In this document: in pieces, positions 1 through 8,084 of the stretch
Position numbering within the stretch: the first letter of the stretch is position 1
How the letters are laid out: each line of letters opens with the position of its first letter
Assembly (NCBI GenBank): GCA_000875945.1
Contig: JPZU01000001.1
Coordinates: forward strand, 1,515,954 to 1,576,520
DNA: 60,567 bases
DNA from: Lachnospiraceae bacterium TWA4
GTDB taxonomy: Bacteria > Bacillota > Clostridia > Lachnospirales > Lachnospiraceae
Direction: 5' to 3'
The notes under the pieces: model-generated
The model's input: only the letters and a program-made list of their open reading frames with translations
Told to the model about the DNA's origin: nothing
Databases searched by the model: none
Translations under genes and position numbers: made by a program

Positions 1-1
1 A

Positions 2-136
2 GATGAAGACTGTCTTGAGCATTTGGAAGAGATGGGATTTAATAACTCTGATAATGTTAGAAGTTATTTGGAACAGCTAAAATATAAGAGAATGAGAGGA
101 ACTTATCCTAGAAATAAGCGATACAGACGTAGATAA
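2..136 (+). CDS. C-terminal end of an unidentified protein (cut by the window edge)
   Basis: An open frame enters from the left edge and stops with TAA at 134-136, giving 44 residues. The visible part is acidic and helical at first (EDCLEHLEEMGF) and ends in a basic tail rich in Arg and Lys (RNKRYRRR). I do not recognise the family. The IS remnant begins only about five bases after the stop, so the insertion may have altered the native 3' end or its terminator. The basic tail could suggest nucleic acid contact, but that is a guess. Confidence 0.5.
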   Translation, partial: DEDCLEHLEEMGFNNSDNVRSYLEQLKYKRMRGTYPRNKRYRRR

Positions 137-172
137 AATAAAGGGGCTGTGAAATAATAAGTCCGTAGAAAA

Positions 173-216
173 AAGACCATTCGGTCCGCAAATTGCGAGA
201 ACCGGATGGTCTTTTT
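173..216 (+). terminator. Intrinsic terminator inside the IS left end
   Basis: A 13-bp stem (AAGACCATTCGGT at 173-185 with ACCGGATGGTCTT at 201-213) has one G-U pair and is followed by a T run. Hairpins at IS ends often stop outside transcription from entering the transposase; it would also terminate the partial gene that ends at 136. Confidence 0.7.
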
Positions 217-235
217 GTGGTAAAATTTAACTGCT

Positions 236-798
236 ATGAAAAACATTACCAAATCTTATTGTAAAGGAAAACAGGAAAAATTTCCACTGTTTCTTTCAGA
301 TTTTCTCGAAATTCGTGATCCGGTTTTGACATTCAATCAGTTTATGGAGGGACTGAATTAAAAAAAATATCTGAATATCCGACCTCATCATCGCGGACGT
401 ATCAGATATAATCCGATTGATATGCTCAAAACGGTAATCTTTGGCTTTATGATGAACGGGTATATGTCACTGCGAGAACCGGAAGTATATCACAACACTA
501 TGCATCTGAATGTAAAAGAACAGATAAAAATCGAACAGTTTGTCTAAATGAAGAACTGAGTTCATTTCATAAAGAAGTCCTAAACAATCTAGAAAGTATC
601 CAAGGTGCCTTGCTTCGAATGAATCGCTCCATCCAGGCGGAAGGAGCATTCGGAATCATAAAAAGGAATCGCTGTTATAAAAGAATTGTACGAAAAGGGA
701 TAAGTTCTGTAAAAATGGAATTTTATCTGGTTGCTATTGGTCACAATCTTTATAAATATCATAATAAACAACAAAAACTACACTCAAAAGTTGCATGA
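236..798 (+). pseudogene. IS1182-family transposase, internally deleted
   Basis: Translation from ATG 236 gives an N-terminal transposase segment (FPLFLSDFLEIRDPVLTFNQ) that hits a stop at 359-361. It continues in the same frame through PHHRGRIRYNPIDMLKTVIF and GYMSLREPE, typical of the IS1182 N-terminal helical region. From about 540 another frame gives the family's C-terminal part (RSIQAEGAFGIIKRN, then KMEFYLVAIGHNLYKYHN), ending with a stop near 798. The central DDE catalytic part is absent, so this is a dead copy with one large internal deletion and at least one stop. Bases 799-1180 after it hold the IS right end and AT-rich sequence with no gene that I can see. Confidence 0.8.
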
Positions 799-1180
799 AT
801 TTAAAAGAATTACTTTTGGGGTAGGGGCATTATGAACTTTTTTCATAGATAAAGAAAGGTTCATCGACTTCGATAACTCGAAGCAATAAACCTTCTGTTC
901 AAGAGATTATTTTTTCACAGCCCCTTTTTTTATAGAATTAACGCATATTATTTCCTGTTTATCAAATTATAAAAAAATTTCTACATATACATAAGAAAAT
1001 ATAGAAAAAAGGAAATTTGGACACAGCCATATATTTTACAATCGAGTGGTTGAAATTTAAAAATTAACGTGCTACACTACAAGAGATTACAGAAGTATTC
1101 AAAGTTATGTATTGTGTAGCTATTATGTATAGTTAGACAGTCAATTTTGAATAATAAAAAATTATTTTGGAGGTAGTACT

Positions 1181-1587
1181 ATGGATTGTATATTTTGTAA
1201 AATTGCAGCAGGAGAAATTCCATCTTCAACTGTTTATGAAGATGAAGATTTTAGAGCGATTCTAGATCTTGGACCAGCATCTAAGGGTCATACATTAATT
1301 TTACCCAAAAACATGCAAATAATATTATGGATTTAGATGAAGAAATTGCTAAAAAAGTCTTACCATTGGCTGCTAAACTTGGTAAAGCTATGATGCAGGG
1401 ATTAAAGTGTGATGGATTTAATGTTGTACAAAATAATGGAGAGGCAGCAGGACAGACAGTGATGCATTTTCATACTCATGTAATTCCTAGATATAAAAAT
1501 AAACCGGCTATTGTTGTATGGGAGCCAGGTAAAGATGAAGATATGGACAATACAGTTAAACTAATTAAAGAAAATTTTGAAAATTAA
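1181..1587 (+). CDS. HIT family hydrolase (HinT-like), frameshifted in this sequence
   Basis: The true start is ATG 1181, eight bases after a GGAGG site, reading MDCIFCKIAAGEIPSSTVYE, the standard HIT N-terminus. At 1307-1311 a run of five A follows CCC. One more A would give LPKKHANNIMDLDEE, the normal family sequence, and join to the downstream frame. As given, the first frame stops soon after. The C-terminal part has the catalytic HIT motif (HFHTHVIPR) near 1465-1490. HIT proteins hydrolyse purine nucleoside phosphoramidates and related nucleotides through a covalent His intermediate. The repaired protein is about 135 residues, the usual length. The break is probably a sequencing error in the A run rather than a real mutation. 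Confidence 0.85.
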
Positions 1588-1622
1588 AAAGGGTAATAAA
1601 AAAGGTATTAAAAAAGGTAGTT

Positions 1623-2849
1623 GTGGAGACAAAGGAAATTGAGTTTGATGAGTATATCTTAGAACGAATTTTAGATATTGGTAGTCGAATGCTCATAGCT
1701 GGAGGAGAAATTCATCGAGTTGATGATACAATTTCTAGACTTTGTTTTGCCTATGGAGCTTTATATGCAGATGTTTTTACGATTACATCAAGTATTGTAG
1801 TGACCGTGCGATTTAAAGATCGAGAACCTATGACACAGACTAGACGAATTGGAGCACAAAATATAGATTTAGCAAATCTTGCACAGTTAAATGATTTGTC
1901 AAGACAGATTTGTAAAAAACCAAAAACTTGTGAAGAAATTTCAGAAAGTTTGAATCGAATAACTCCCGCTAAAAATCATCCTGTTTTAAATTTTTTGGTA
2001 TGGGCATTGATTTCAGCTAATTATACAATCTTTTTTGGAGGTAGTAAATGGGATGCAATTTCTGCCGCTATAATTGGTATACTTTTGTTGCAATTTAAAA
2101 ATTTTTTAGATAAATATTTTCTAAATTATTATTTAGTAATTATCTTATGTAGTATGATGGGTGGAATTTTAAGTGTAATTCCTCTTATTTTTCAACTATC
2201 AGATTCCCCATTTTATATAAATATTGGGAATATTATGTTATTAATTCCTGGAATTACATTAACTACAGCGATTAGAGATATGTTTTCGGGAGATACGATA
2301 TCAGGGCTTTTACGATTTGTTGAAGCAATTATTGTCAGTATGATGATTGCTTGGGGATTTGCAGTTTTTGACCTTGCTAATATTGTTCCAACTTATAGTC
2401 AACCGCCAATTATTCAACTTGCTACAGCTTTTATTGGGTCTGTTGGTTTTACATATATGTTTAATAATCGAACATTTACAGGATTTTTAGGATCAATAGG
2501 AGGTTTAATTGGATGGGTTATTGTAATGCTTGCACAAAGTGGTGGACTATCAGAGTATTTAGCTTATGCGTTTGCAGCAATATTTGTTACACTTTATGCT
2601 GAAAATATGGCTTATATTAATCGTTGTCCGACAACGCTCTTTCTTACAGTTGGAACAATACCATTGATTCCTGGTAAGTCTCTATATGTGACCATGCAGT
2701 ATGCAGTAGGTCAGGAGTGGTCAAAGTTTATCTCTCAAGGAATAACGACTCTTCTTTATGCAGTTGCAATTTCAGCTGGAATTATTTTAGTAACGGCTTG
2801 TTGGGATTCAATTAGAATGCAACAAAAGAAAATTAAACATAAGGGATGA
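1623..2849 (+). CDS. Threonine/serine exporter family membrane protein (ThrE-like, DUF1212)
   Basis: This 408-residue protein starts at GTG 1623. The N-terminal half is the cytoplasmic ThrE/YjjP domain, with the signature GSRMLIAGGEIHRVDDTI and the following TSSIVVTVRF. The rest is about ten hydrophobic segments ending with a short basic tail (RMQQKKIKHKG). Family members export threonine, serine or small dicarboxylates. Many bacteria split the N- and C-terminal halves into two proteins (YjjP and YjjB); here they are fused, as in Corynebacterium ThrE. The start codon has only a weak ribosome site, so a slightly different start is possible. It may be cotranscribed with the HIT gene 35 bp upstream. 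A strong terminator follows directly. Substrate is not deducible. Confidence 0.85.
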   Translation: METKEIEFDEYILERILDIGSRMLIAGGEIHRVDDTISRLCFAYGALYADVFTITSSIVVTVRFKDREPMTQTRRIGAQNIDLANLAQLNDLSRQICKKPKTCEEISESLNRITPAKNHPVLNFLVWALISANYTIFFGGSKWDAISAAIIGILLLQFKNFLDKYFLNYYLVIILCSMMGGILSVIPLIFQLSDSPFYINIGNIMLLIPGITLTTAIRDMFSGDTISGLLRFVEAIIVSMMIAWGFAVFDLANIVPTYSQPPIIQLATAFIGSVGFTYMFNNRTFTGFLGSIGGLIGWVIVMLAQSGGLSEYLAYAFAAIFVTLYAENMAYINRCPTTLFLTVGTIPLIPGKSLYVTMQYAVGQEWSKFISQGITTLLYAVAISAGIILVTACWDSIRMQQKKIKHKG

Positions 2850-2897
2850 AAAATGCTTTAGTAGGTTTTAGCAAAATCTTACTAGAGCATTTTTTTA
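2850..2897 (+). terminator. Intrinsic terminator after the ThrE-like gene
   Basis: The arms AATGCTTTAGTAG and CTTACTAGAGCATT pair almost fully and are followed by seven T. It starts right at the stop codon. Confidence 0.85.
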
Positions 2898-2927
2898 TTG
2901 ACATTACTGATAACTCCGTAGTATCAT
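2898..2927 (+). promoter_or_regulatory. Probable sigma-A promoter for the CmpB-like gene
   Basis: TTGACA at 2898-2903 is followed after 18 bases by TATCAT at 2922-2927. It would give a transcript with a leader of about 200 nt in front of the gene at 3137, and that leader contains the palindrome described next. Confidence 0.55.
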
Positions 2928-2937
2928 ACTTAAGAAT

Positions 2938-3037
2938 ATAAATAGTTACAGTTCCTAGTCAGTCAAAATATAAAAACATTTGTGCTTGCACAAGGATATT
3001 TTTATGTTTGCTGACGAAGGGAATACTATTTAATAAG
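2938..3037. repeat. Imperfect palindrome of about 100 bp in the leader of the CmpB-like gene
   Basis: The centre is a clean hairpin, TTGTGC-TT-GCACAA near 2980-2993. Outside it, CAAAATATAAAAACA pairs with TATTTTTATGTTTG, GTCAG pairs with CTGAC at 3011-3015, and weaker pairing continues to about 2938 and 3037. In RNA it would form one long hairpin. It could be a repetitive MITE-like element or a leader structure; there is no T run for termination. Confidence 0.5.
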
Positions 3038-3080
3038 CAATACAGCTGCAAAGCAGCGAATGAGCACATCTGCGTTACCT

Positions 3081-3109
3081 CGAATGATAAAAATGGCGTG
3101 GGTGTGAAC
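3081..3109 (+). repeat. 29-nt motif, copy 1 (upstream of a membrane-protein start)
   Basis: Reads CGAATGATAAAAATGGCGTG then GGTGTGAAC. Copy 2 at 50194-50222 matches at 24 of 29 positions, and both copies lie 28-31 bases before the start codon of a membrane-protein gene. Confidence 0.5.
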
Positions 3110-3136
3110 AGCAACTATAAATAAAGGAAGAGTACG

Positions 3137-4036
3137 ATGTACACATATGAATTTTATCATTGGTTGATATTTTTTTATGTCTATTGTTTTTTAGGTTGGT
3201 GTTTTGAGTCTACTTATGTATCGATTTCCGAAAAGCATTTGGTAAATCGAGGATTTATGAGTGGTTGTTTTCTACCAATTTATGGAGCAGGAGCAATTAC
3301 TGTTCTAGTTGCATCACTCCCATTTAAAGAAATGCCAATTTTTGTTTTTGTAGGTGGAGCTATTGCAGCAACCGTATTGGAATTGATAACAGGGATTGTT
3401 ATGGAAGGCTTGTTTAAAATTCGGTATTGGGATTATTCACATAGACATTTTAATTTTAAAGGGTATATTTGTTTAGCATCTACAACGACTTGGGGATTTT
3501 TTAGTGTAGTAATGGTCTATGGACTTCACAAAGTAATCGAACATGTTGTTTTTTTATTTCCAGACACCCTGTTACGAGGGGTATGTTTTGTATTAACCAT
3601 AGGTTTTACAGTGGATTTTACTAGTTCGTTTCGAACTGCTATGGATCTTCGAGAACTTCTTGTTCAGACTGTGAAGTTAAAAGAAGAAGCACTTAAGTTG
3701 AAAAAACGTCTTGAGATTTTAAGCCCATTTAATTTAAGTCCTTTTAACTTTGAAGAATTGCAAAAGAAAGTAAAAACTATTGAAATTTTAGATACGATTC
3801 AAGAAGCGATTGAGTGGACAAAAAATAAGCTTCCAATAGAGTCTTTAGAGCCAATGAAAGATGAGTTTATTGAACTAAAAGAAAAAACAATGATTCTTAA
3901 AGATCGATTATTTAAGCAATTTAGTATGAAACGAATCAATCGTATGTTGAGACGTAATCCAAGTGCAAGTGCTAAGTCTGAAGACTTCCAATTGATTTTA
4001 GAGGAAATTAAAGAAGCTGAAAAAAGATGTAAATAA
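3137..4036 (+). CDS. CmpB-like integral membrane protein (putative ABC transporter permease family)
   Basis: The 299-residue protein starts at ATG 3137 after AAGGAAG. The first half holds five or so hydrophobic segments with the family signature FLGWCFESTYVS near residues 18-29, NRGFMSGCFLPIYGAGA near 37-53, and a conserved Glu in the third segment (VLELITGIVME). The last 120 residues are charged and coiled-coil-like (long Lys/Glu helices). This matches the PF06541 family, widespread in Clostridia and named as an ABC permease without proven transport function. No ATPase is beside it. It sits alone between a terminator upstream and degV downstream (33 bp gap), and may share a transcript with degV. 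Confidence 0.8.
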   Translation: MYTYEFYHWLIFFYVYCFLGWCFESTYVSISEKHLVNRGFMSGCFLPIYGAGAITVLVASLPFKEMPIFVFVGGAIAATVLELITGIVMEGLFKIRYWDYSHRHFNFKGYICLASTTTWGFFSVVMVYGLHKVIEHVVFLFPDTLLRGVCFVLTIGFTVDFTSSFRTAMDLRELLVQTVKLKEEALKLKKRLEILSPFNLSPFNFEELQKKVKTIEILDTIQEAIEWTKNKLPIESLEPMKDEFIELKEKTMILKDRLFKQFSMKRINRMLRRNPSASAKSEDFQLILEEIKEAEKRCK

Positions 4037-4069
4037 GCTAGTCTATTTGATATATCTAGGAGGAAAATT

Positions 4070-4945
4070 ATGAGTAAAGTAGCAATAGTAACCGATAGTA
4101 ATAGTGGAATTACTCAAGAGCAGAGTAAAGAATTAGGAATTACAGTAATATCTATGCCTTTTTATATTGATGAGGTGGAGTATTATGAAGATTTAACATT
4201 AACACAGGAAGAATTTTATCAGAAGTTAAAAGAAGATGCCAAAATTACAACATCTCAACCTTCGATGGAAAAGGTTTTAACTCTTTGGAGTGATTTATTA
4301 AATGTTTATGATGAAATTGTGCACATTCCAATGTCAAGTTCTTTAAGTAGCGCTTGTGCAACAGCTAAAATGTTAGCAGAAGACTTTGATGGAAAAGTTC
4401 AAGTAGTAGATAATCGAAGAATTTCGTTAACTCAGCGTCAAGCTACATTAGATGCAATGACTTTAGCTAAAAAAGGGTTATCAGCGCTTCAGATTCGAGA
4501 ATATTTAGAAAAGACAGCTGCAGATAGTAGCATTTATATTATGGTAGATACATTAAAATATCTAAAAAGAGGTGGACGTATTACTCCAGCAGCCGCAGCG
4601 TTAGGCTCCTTATTAAAAATTAAACCAGTGTTAGAAATTCAAGGAGAAAAATTAGATTCTTTTGCAAATTGTAGAACTTTAAAAAGTGCAAAGAAAACAA
4701 TGATTGAAGCAGTTAAAAAAGATTGTATTGAGCGATTTGGAAGCGATGAAAATGGAAAAGGAATTCATATAGATGTTGCATATTCAGGTGTTGATTTAAA
4801 AGAAGCGACTAAATGGAAAGAGGAATTAATGCAGGCATTTAAAGGACATGATGAAATGATTATGAATCCTTTATCACTTAGTGTATCTTGTCATATTGGA
4901 CCTGGAGCAATTGCAGTTGCGTGTTCAAAGGAACTAGTGTATTAA
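4070..4945 (+). CDS. DegV family fatty-acid-binding protein
   Basis: A 291-residue protein with an excellent ribosome site (AGGAGG, 4057-4062) before ATG 4070. The N-terminus (VAIVTDSNSGITQEQ) is the DegV signature for the phosphate/fatty-acid pocket. Further family marks are TSQPS near 63, PMSSSLSSACATA near 90, VVDNRRISLTQ, and KYLKRGGRITPAAAALG near 163. DegV/FakB proteins hold a fatty acid and present it to the kinase FakA; no FakA is in the window. The C-terminal GPGAIAVAC is also conserved. The stop codon falls inside the left arm of the palindromic element at 4932-5103, so the last few residues may come from an insertion. Confidence 0.9.
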   Translation: MSKVAIVTDSNSGITQEQSKELGITVISMPFYIDEVEYYEDLTLTQEEFYQKLKEDAKITTSQPSMEKVLTLWSDLLNVYDEIVHIPMSSSLSSACATAKMLAEDFDGKVQVVDNRRISLTQRQATLDAMTLAKKGLSALQIREYLEKTAADSSIYIMVDTLKYLKRGGRITPAAAALGSLLKIKPVLEIQGEKLDSFANCRTLKSAKKTMIEAVKKDCIERFGSDENGKGIHIDVAYSGVDLKEATKWKEELMQAFKGHDEMIMNPLSLSVSCHIGPGAIAVACSKELVY

Positions 4946-5103
4946 CACATTCATAATCAAAGCAATTACTTGCCTAAATCCTTATCTGCTGCGTTGTCTT
5001 CAATCGACGTAGCCACCGCTACGTCTCATTCATACGCCTTGCATCTAAGAGATTTATTCTGCGTAATTACCTCAAAGATGAACGTGTCAATACACTAGTG
5101 TCA
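4932..5103. repeat. MITE-like element: 172-bp imperfect palindrome overlapping the degV stop
   Basis: The outer arms are near copies: ACTAGTGTATTAACACATTC at 4933-4952 against the reverse complement of GAACGTGTCAATACACTAGT at 5080-5099. Pairing continues inward through AATTAC/GTAATT, AAATC/GATTT and ends at the perfect centre CGTAGC-CACC-GCTACG near 5009-5024. No gene lies inside. The shape (long inverted repeat, no coding sequence) fits a miniature inverted-repeat element or a large repeated hairpin. Its copy number in the genome cannot be known from one window. Confidence 0.65.
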
Positions 5104-5149
5104 AATTGTGAATAAAGTTAGTAGAACCTAAAATGTATTATTTAACAGA

Positions 5150-5206
5150 AGGGAGGGGCGTTCTCCTCTCATGACAGAAGTCACGAGTCTTTGAACGCTA
5201 AAAATA
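5150..5206 (+). promoter_or_regulatory. Candidate structured leader with alternative pairings before the aminotransferase
   Basis: GGGAGGGG (5151-5158) can pair with CTCCTCTC (5163-5170). Alternatively GCGTTC (5159-5164) can pair with GAACGC (5193-5198), enclosing a small hairpin TGAC-AGAA-GTCA (5172-5183). The two long pairings compete for bases 5163-5164. The aminotransferase ATG at 5207 has no ribosome site close by; the only GGAGG-like stretch (5151-5158) is inside this structure, 50 bases away. I do not match it to a named riboswitch class. Confidence 0.4.
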
Positions 5207-6370
5207 ATGAAATTTTCAAAACGAATGGATTACTTTGGTACAAGTATATTTTCTGTACTTGCACAGATGAGACAAAAACGAGTAGAAGAAGGAAAGACAG
5301 TTATCGATTTAAGCATCGGAGCTCCAAATATTCCTCCTGCTAAGCATATTTTAGATACATTAGTGGAAGCAACCAAAGACCCTAAAAATTATGTCTATGC
5401 AATCTCAGACTTACAAGAACTACAGGATGCTGTAGCTAAATGGTATGAGGTTCGCTATGGTGTAGAAATCAATCCTAGGACACAGGTGTGTTCGCTTTGG
5501 GGTTCTCAAGAAGGACTTGCTCATCTTGCTCTTACTTTAGTGGATGAAGGAGATGTGGTATTAGTTCCAGATCCTTGTTATCCAATTTTTGCAGATGGTC
5601 CTAAGATTGCAGGCGCTAAGTTACACTATATGCCACTTAAGAAAGAAAATGATTATTTAATTGATTTTGATGAGATTCCAAAAGATGTCGCAAAAGCAGC
5701 AAAGTTAATGGTTGTTTCTTATCCGAATAATCCAACCGCTGCAATGGCGCCTGATTGGTTTTATGAAAAGCTTATTGCTTTTGCAAAGGAAAATGATATT
5801 GTCGTTTTATATGACAATGCCTATAGTGAATTAGTATTTGATGATGCTCATTGTGGAAGTTTCTTAAATTTTGAAGGAGCAATGGAAGTGGGTGTTGAGT
5901 TTAATTCACTATCTAAAACTTATGGATTAGCAGGAGCTAGAATTGGATTCTGTATTGGAAATGAAGAAGTGGTAAAAGCACTGTCTACATTAAAATCGAA
6001 TATTGATTATGGAATCTTTTTACCTGTACAAAAAGCGGCAATTGAAGCAATTACAGGGGATCAGTCCTGTGTAAAGACTACTCGTATGGCTTATCAGAGA
6101 CGAAGAGATGTTCTTTGTGAAGGTTTAACAAGTATTGGTTGGACTGTAGAAAAAGCAAAGGCTACAATGTTTTTATGGCCCAAAATTCCAAATGGATTTG
6201 AAAGTAGTGAAAAGTTTGTTATAGAATTATTTGAAAAAACGGGTGTTTTAGTAACTCCTGGTAGTGCTTTTGGTCCTTCAGGAGAAGGTCATGTCCGAAT
6301 TGCTTTAGTACAGGATGAAGAAGTGATGAGACAGGCAGTAGAAGCAATTAGAGAGAGTGGAATTTTATAA
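5207..6370 (+). CDS. PLP-dependent class I/II aminotransferase
   Basis: A 387-residue fold-type I aminotransferase. Landmarks in order are IDLSIGAPNIPPAKHI (near 38), YVYAISDLQELQDAVAKWY (near 80), the nucleotide-like turn GSQEGLAHL, PDPCYPIF, SYPNNPTAAMAP (near 173), the PLP aspartate in YDNAYSEL and the Schiff-base lysine in NSLSKTYGLAGARIGF (near 238). The closing GPSGEGHVRIAL contains the carboxylate-binding Arg. The closest named relatives are LL-diaminopimelate aminotransferase-like and aspartate/aromatic aminotransferases; the substrate cannot be fixed from sequence. The missing ribosome site and structured leader suggest translational control. The next gene begins only 4 bases after the stop, so the two form an operon. 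Confidence 0.85.
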   Translation: MKFSKRMDYFGTSIFSVLAQMRQKRVEEGKTVIDLSIGAPNIPPAKHILDTLVEATKDPKNYVYAISDLQELQDAVAKWYEVRYGVEINPRTQVCSLWGSQEGLAHLALTLVDEGDVVLVPDPCYPIFADGPKIAGAKLHYMPLKKENDYLIDFDEIPKDVAKAAKLMVVSYPNNPTAAMAPDWFYEKLIAFAKENDIVVLYDNAYSELVFDDAHCGSFLNFEGAMEVGVEFNSLSKTYGLAGARIGFCIGNEEVVKALSTLKSNIDYGIFLPVQKAAIEAITGDQSCVKTTRMAYQRRRDVLCEGLTSIGWTVEKAKATMFLWPKIPNGFESSEKFVIELFEKTGVLVTPGSAFGPSGEGHVRIALVQDEEVMRQAVEAIRESGIL

Positions 6371-6374
6371 GAAA

Positions 6375-8018
6375 ATGAAGACATTATTAGTTGCACTAAA
6401 TTCAAAGTATATTCATTCCAATTTAGCTGTTTATAGTTTAAAGGCCTATGCAAAAGCTTTTAGAGATGAAATAGAAATTGCAGAATATACGATTAATAAT
6501 TACATAGAAGATATTTTAAAAGATATCTATCTTAGGAAACCTGATTTTATCGGGTTTTCCTGTTATATATGGAATGTTGAAATGATTCATACGCTTTGCA
6601 TTGAACTTGCAAAAGTTTTGCCAAATACGGATATTTGGCTAGGAGGTCCAGAAGTTTCGTATGAATCAGTGACCTATTTAAAAACATTGCCAATGATTAA
6701 GGGAATTATGAAAGGTGAAGGAGAGCGAACCTTTGTAAGACTTTTAGAAGCCTATCATACAGATAAAAATCTAAAAAATATTCCTGCACTCGTTTATAGA
6801 GAAAACGAGCAAATCTTTGAGCAACCAGTAGAAGATTTTATGAATATGGATGAAATCCCATTTCCATATGAAGACTTAAGTCAGTGGGAAAATAAGATTA
6901 TTTATTATGAGAGTAGTAGAGGTTGTCCATTTAGATGTTCGTATTGTCTATCATCTGTAGATAAAAGACTTAGATTTCGAAGCCTAGATTTAGTATATAG
7001 AGAGTTAGAGATTTTTAATCAGGCAAAAGTTGCACAGGTAAAATTTGTAGACCGTACATTTAATTGCAGAAAGTCTCATGCACTAGCTATTTGGAAATAT
7101 ATTGCAGCTCATGACAATGGAGTGACCAATTTTCATTTTGAAATTTCAGCAGATTTATTAGATGATGAATGCCTTGAAGTATTTAAAACTATGAGGCCAG
7201 GACTAATTCAATTAGAAATAGGGGTTCAGTCGATTCAAAAAGAAACCTTAAAAGCAAGTGGACGAAAAACAAATCTTGAAGAATTAGCCAAAAAAGTGTC
7301 GATGATTCATGAAATGAGAAATATCCATCAACACCTAGATTTAATTGCAGGACTTCCATATGAAGACTATGAACAATTTAAACAGTCTTTTGATTGGGTA
7401 TATGACAAAAAGCCTGACCAACTTCAATTAGGATTCTTAAAATTATTAAAGGGAACTTTAATGAAAGAAAAGTCAAAAGAATATGGAATTGTGTGCCAGA
7501 GTATTCCACCGTATGAGGTATTATTTACAAATTGGTTATCTTATGATGAGGTTTTACGTTTAAAAGGCGTTGAAGAAATGACTGAACTTTATTATAATAG
7601 CAACCAATATCAGTGGACATTAGAACATGTAATGAAAAAAGAAAAGTCTGCTTTTAAATTCTTTGAAGATTTATCAATTTATTATAAAGAAGTCGGTTAT
7701 GAGGAAAAAGGCAGCAGTCGATTAATGAAATATGAACTGTTCTACAATTTTTTGACGAATAGTCGAAAGTATGATAAAACAGAGGTAGCAAACTTATTGA
7801 CCTATGATTATTGTCTTAGAGAGAAGATTAAAAAGAAGCCCTCATTTTTACCAAATGACAATTTATATCGTAAAGAAAAATCAGACTTTTTTGCAGAACA
7901 AGTAAAGGGTCTAGAAGATGTTTCTTATCGTCAATTGGTGAATCATTCAGAAGCAATTGTTTTTGAATTTGACCCTGTTGAATTTGTGACAACAGGAAAA
8001 AAGAAAAACAATTATTAA
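6375..8018 (+). CDS. B12-binding-domain radical SAM protein (DUF4080-type)
   Basis: I place the start at ATG 6375 (MKTLLVALNSKYIHSNLAVY), because an in-frame GTG at 6357 lies inside the upstream gene and has no better ribosome site. The N-terminal 130 residues form a cobalamin-binding-like Rossmann domain (FIGFSCYIWN, DIWLGGPEVSY). The radical SAM core follows with the cluster motif RGCPFRCSYCLSS near 184-196, then a GVQS strand. The C-terminal 150 residues match the DUF4080 type of helical extension. This family, common in Clostridia, is uncharacterised. The B12-binding domain suggests methyl transfer or another cobalamin-assisted radical reaction, but the domain often lacks bound B12 in relatives. 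It is translationally linked to the aminotransferase. Confidence 0.85.
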   Translation: MKTLLVALNSKYIHSNLAVYSLKAYAKAFRDEIEIAEYTINNYIEDILKDIYLRKPDFIGFSCYIWNVEMIHTLCIELAKVLPNTDIWLGGPEVSYESVTYLKTLPMIKGIMKGEGERTFVRLLEAYHTDKNLKNIPALVYRENEQIFEQPVEDFMNMDEIPFPYEDLSQWENKIIYYESSRGCPFRCSYCLSSVDKRLRFRSLDLVYRELEIFNQAKVAQVKFVDRTFNCRKSHALAIWKYIAAHDNGVTNFHFEISADLLDDECLEVFKTMRPGLIQLEIGVQSIQKETLKASGRKTNLEELAKKVSMIHEMRNIHQHLDLIAGLPYEDYEQFKQSFDWVYDKKPDQLQLGFLKLLKGTLMKEKSKEYGIVCQSIPPYEVLFTNWLSYDEVLRLKGVEEMTELYYNSNQYQWTLEHVMKKEKSAFKFFEDLSIYYKEVGYEEKGSSRLMKYELFYNFLTNSRKYDKTEVANLLTYDYCLREKIKKKPSFLPNDNLYRKEKSDFFAEQVKGLEDVSYRQLVNHSEAIVFEFDPVEFVTTGKKKNNY

Positions 8019-8084
8019 TTTTTGATTATTCGAAGAGAAATCCATTAGATCATAATGCATTAGTGTATAAAGGAGGAAAAATCA

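Larger units (their letters stand above)
141..930 (+). mobile_element. Decayed IS1182-like insertion sequence with terminal inverted repeats
   Basis: The left end at 141-160 (AAGGGGCTGTGAAATAATAA) matches the reverse complement of the right end near 907-930 (ATTATTTTTTCACAGCCCC), about 18 of 20 bases. Between them lie N-terminal and C-terminal parts of one transposase with the middle missing. At about 790 bp the element is roughly half the usual length for IS1182 relatives. It cannot encode an active transposase but could still be mobilised in trans if a full copy exists elsewhere. Confidence 0.8.
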
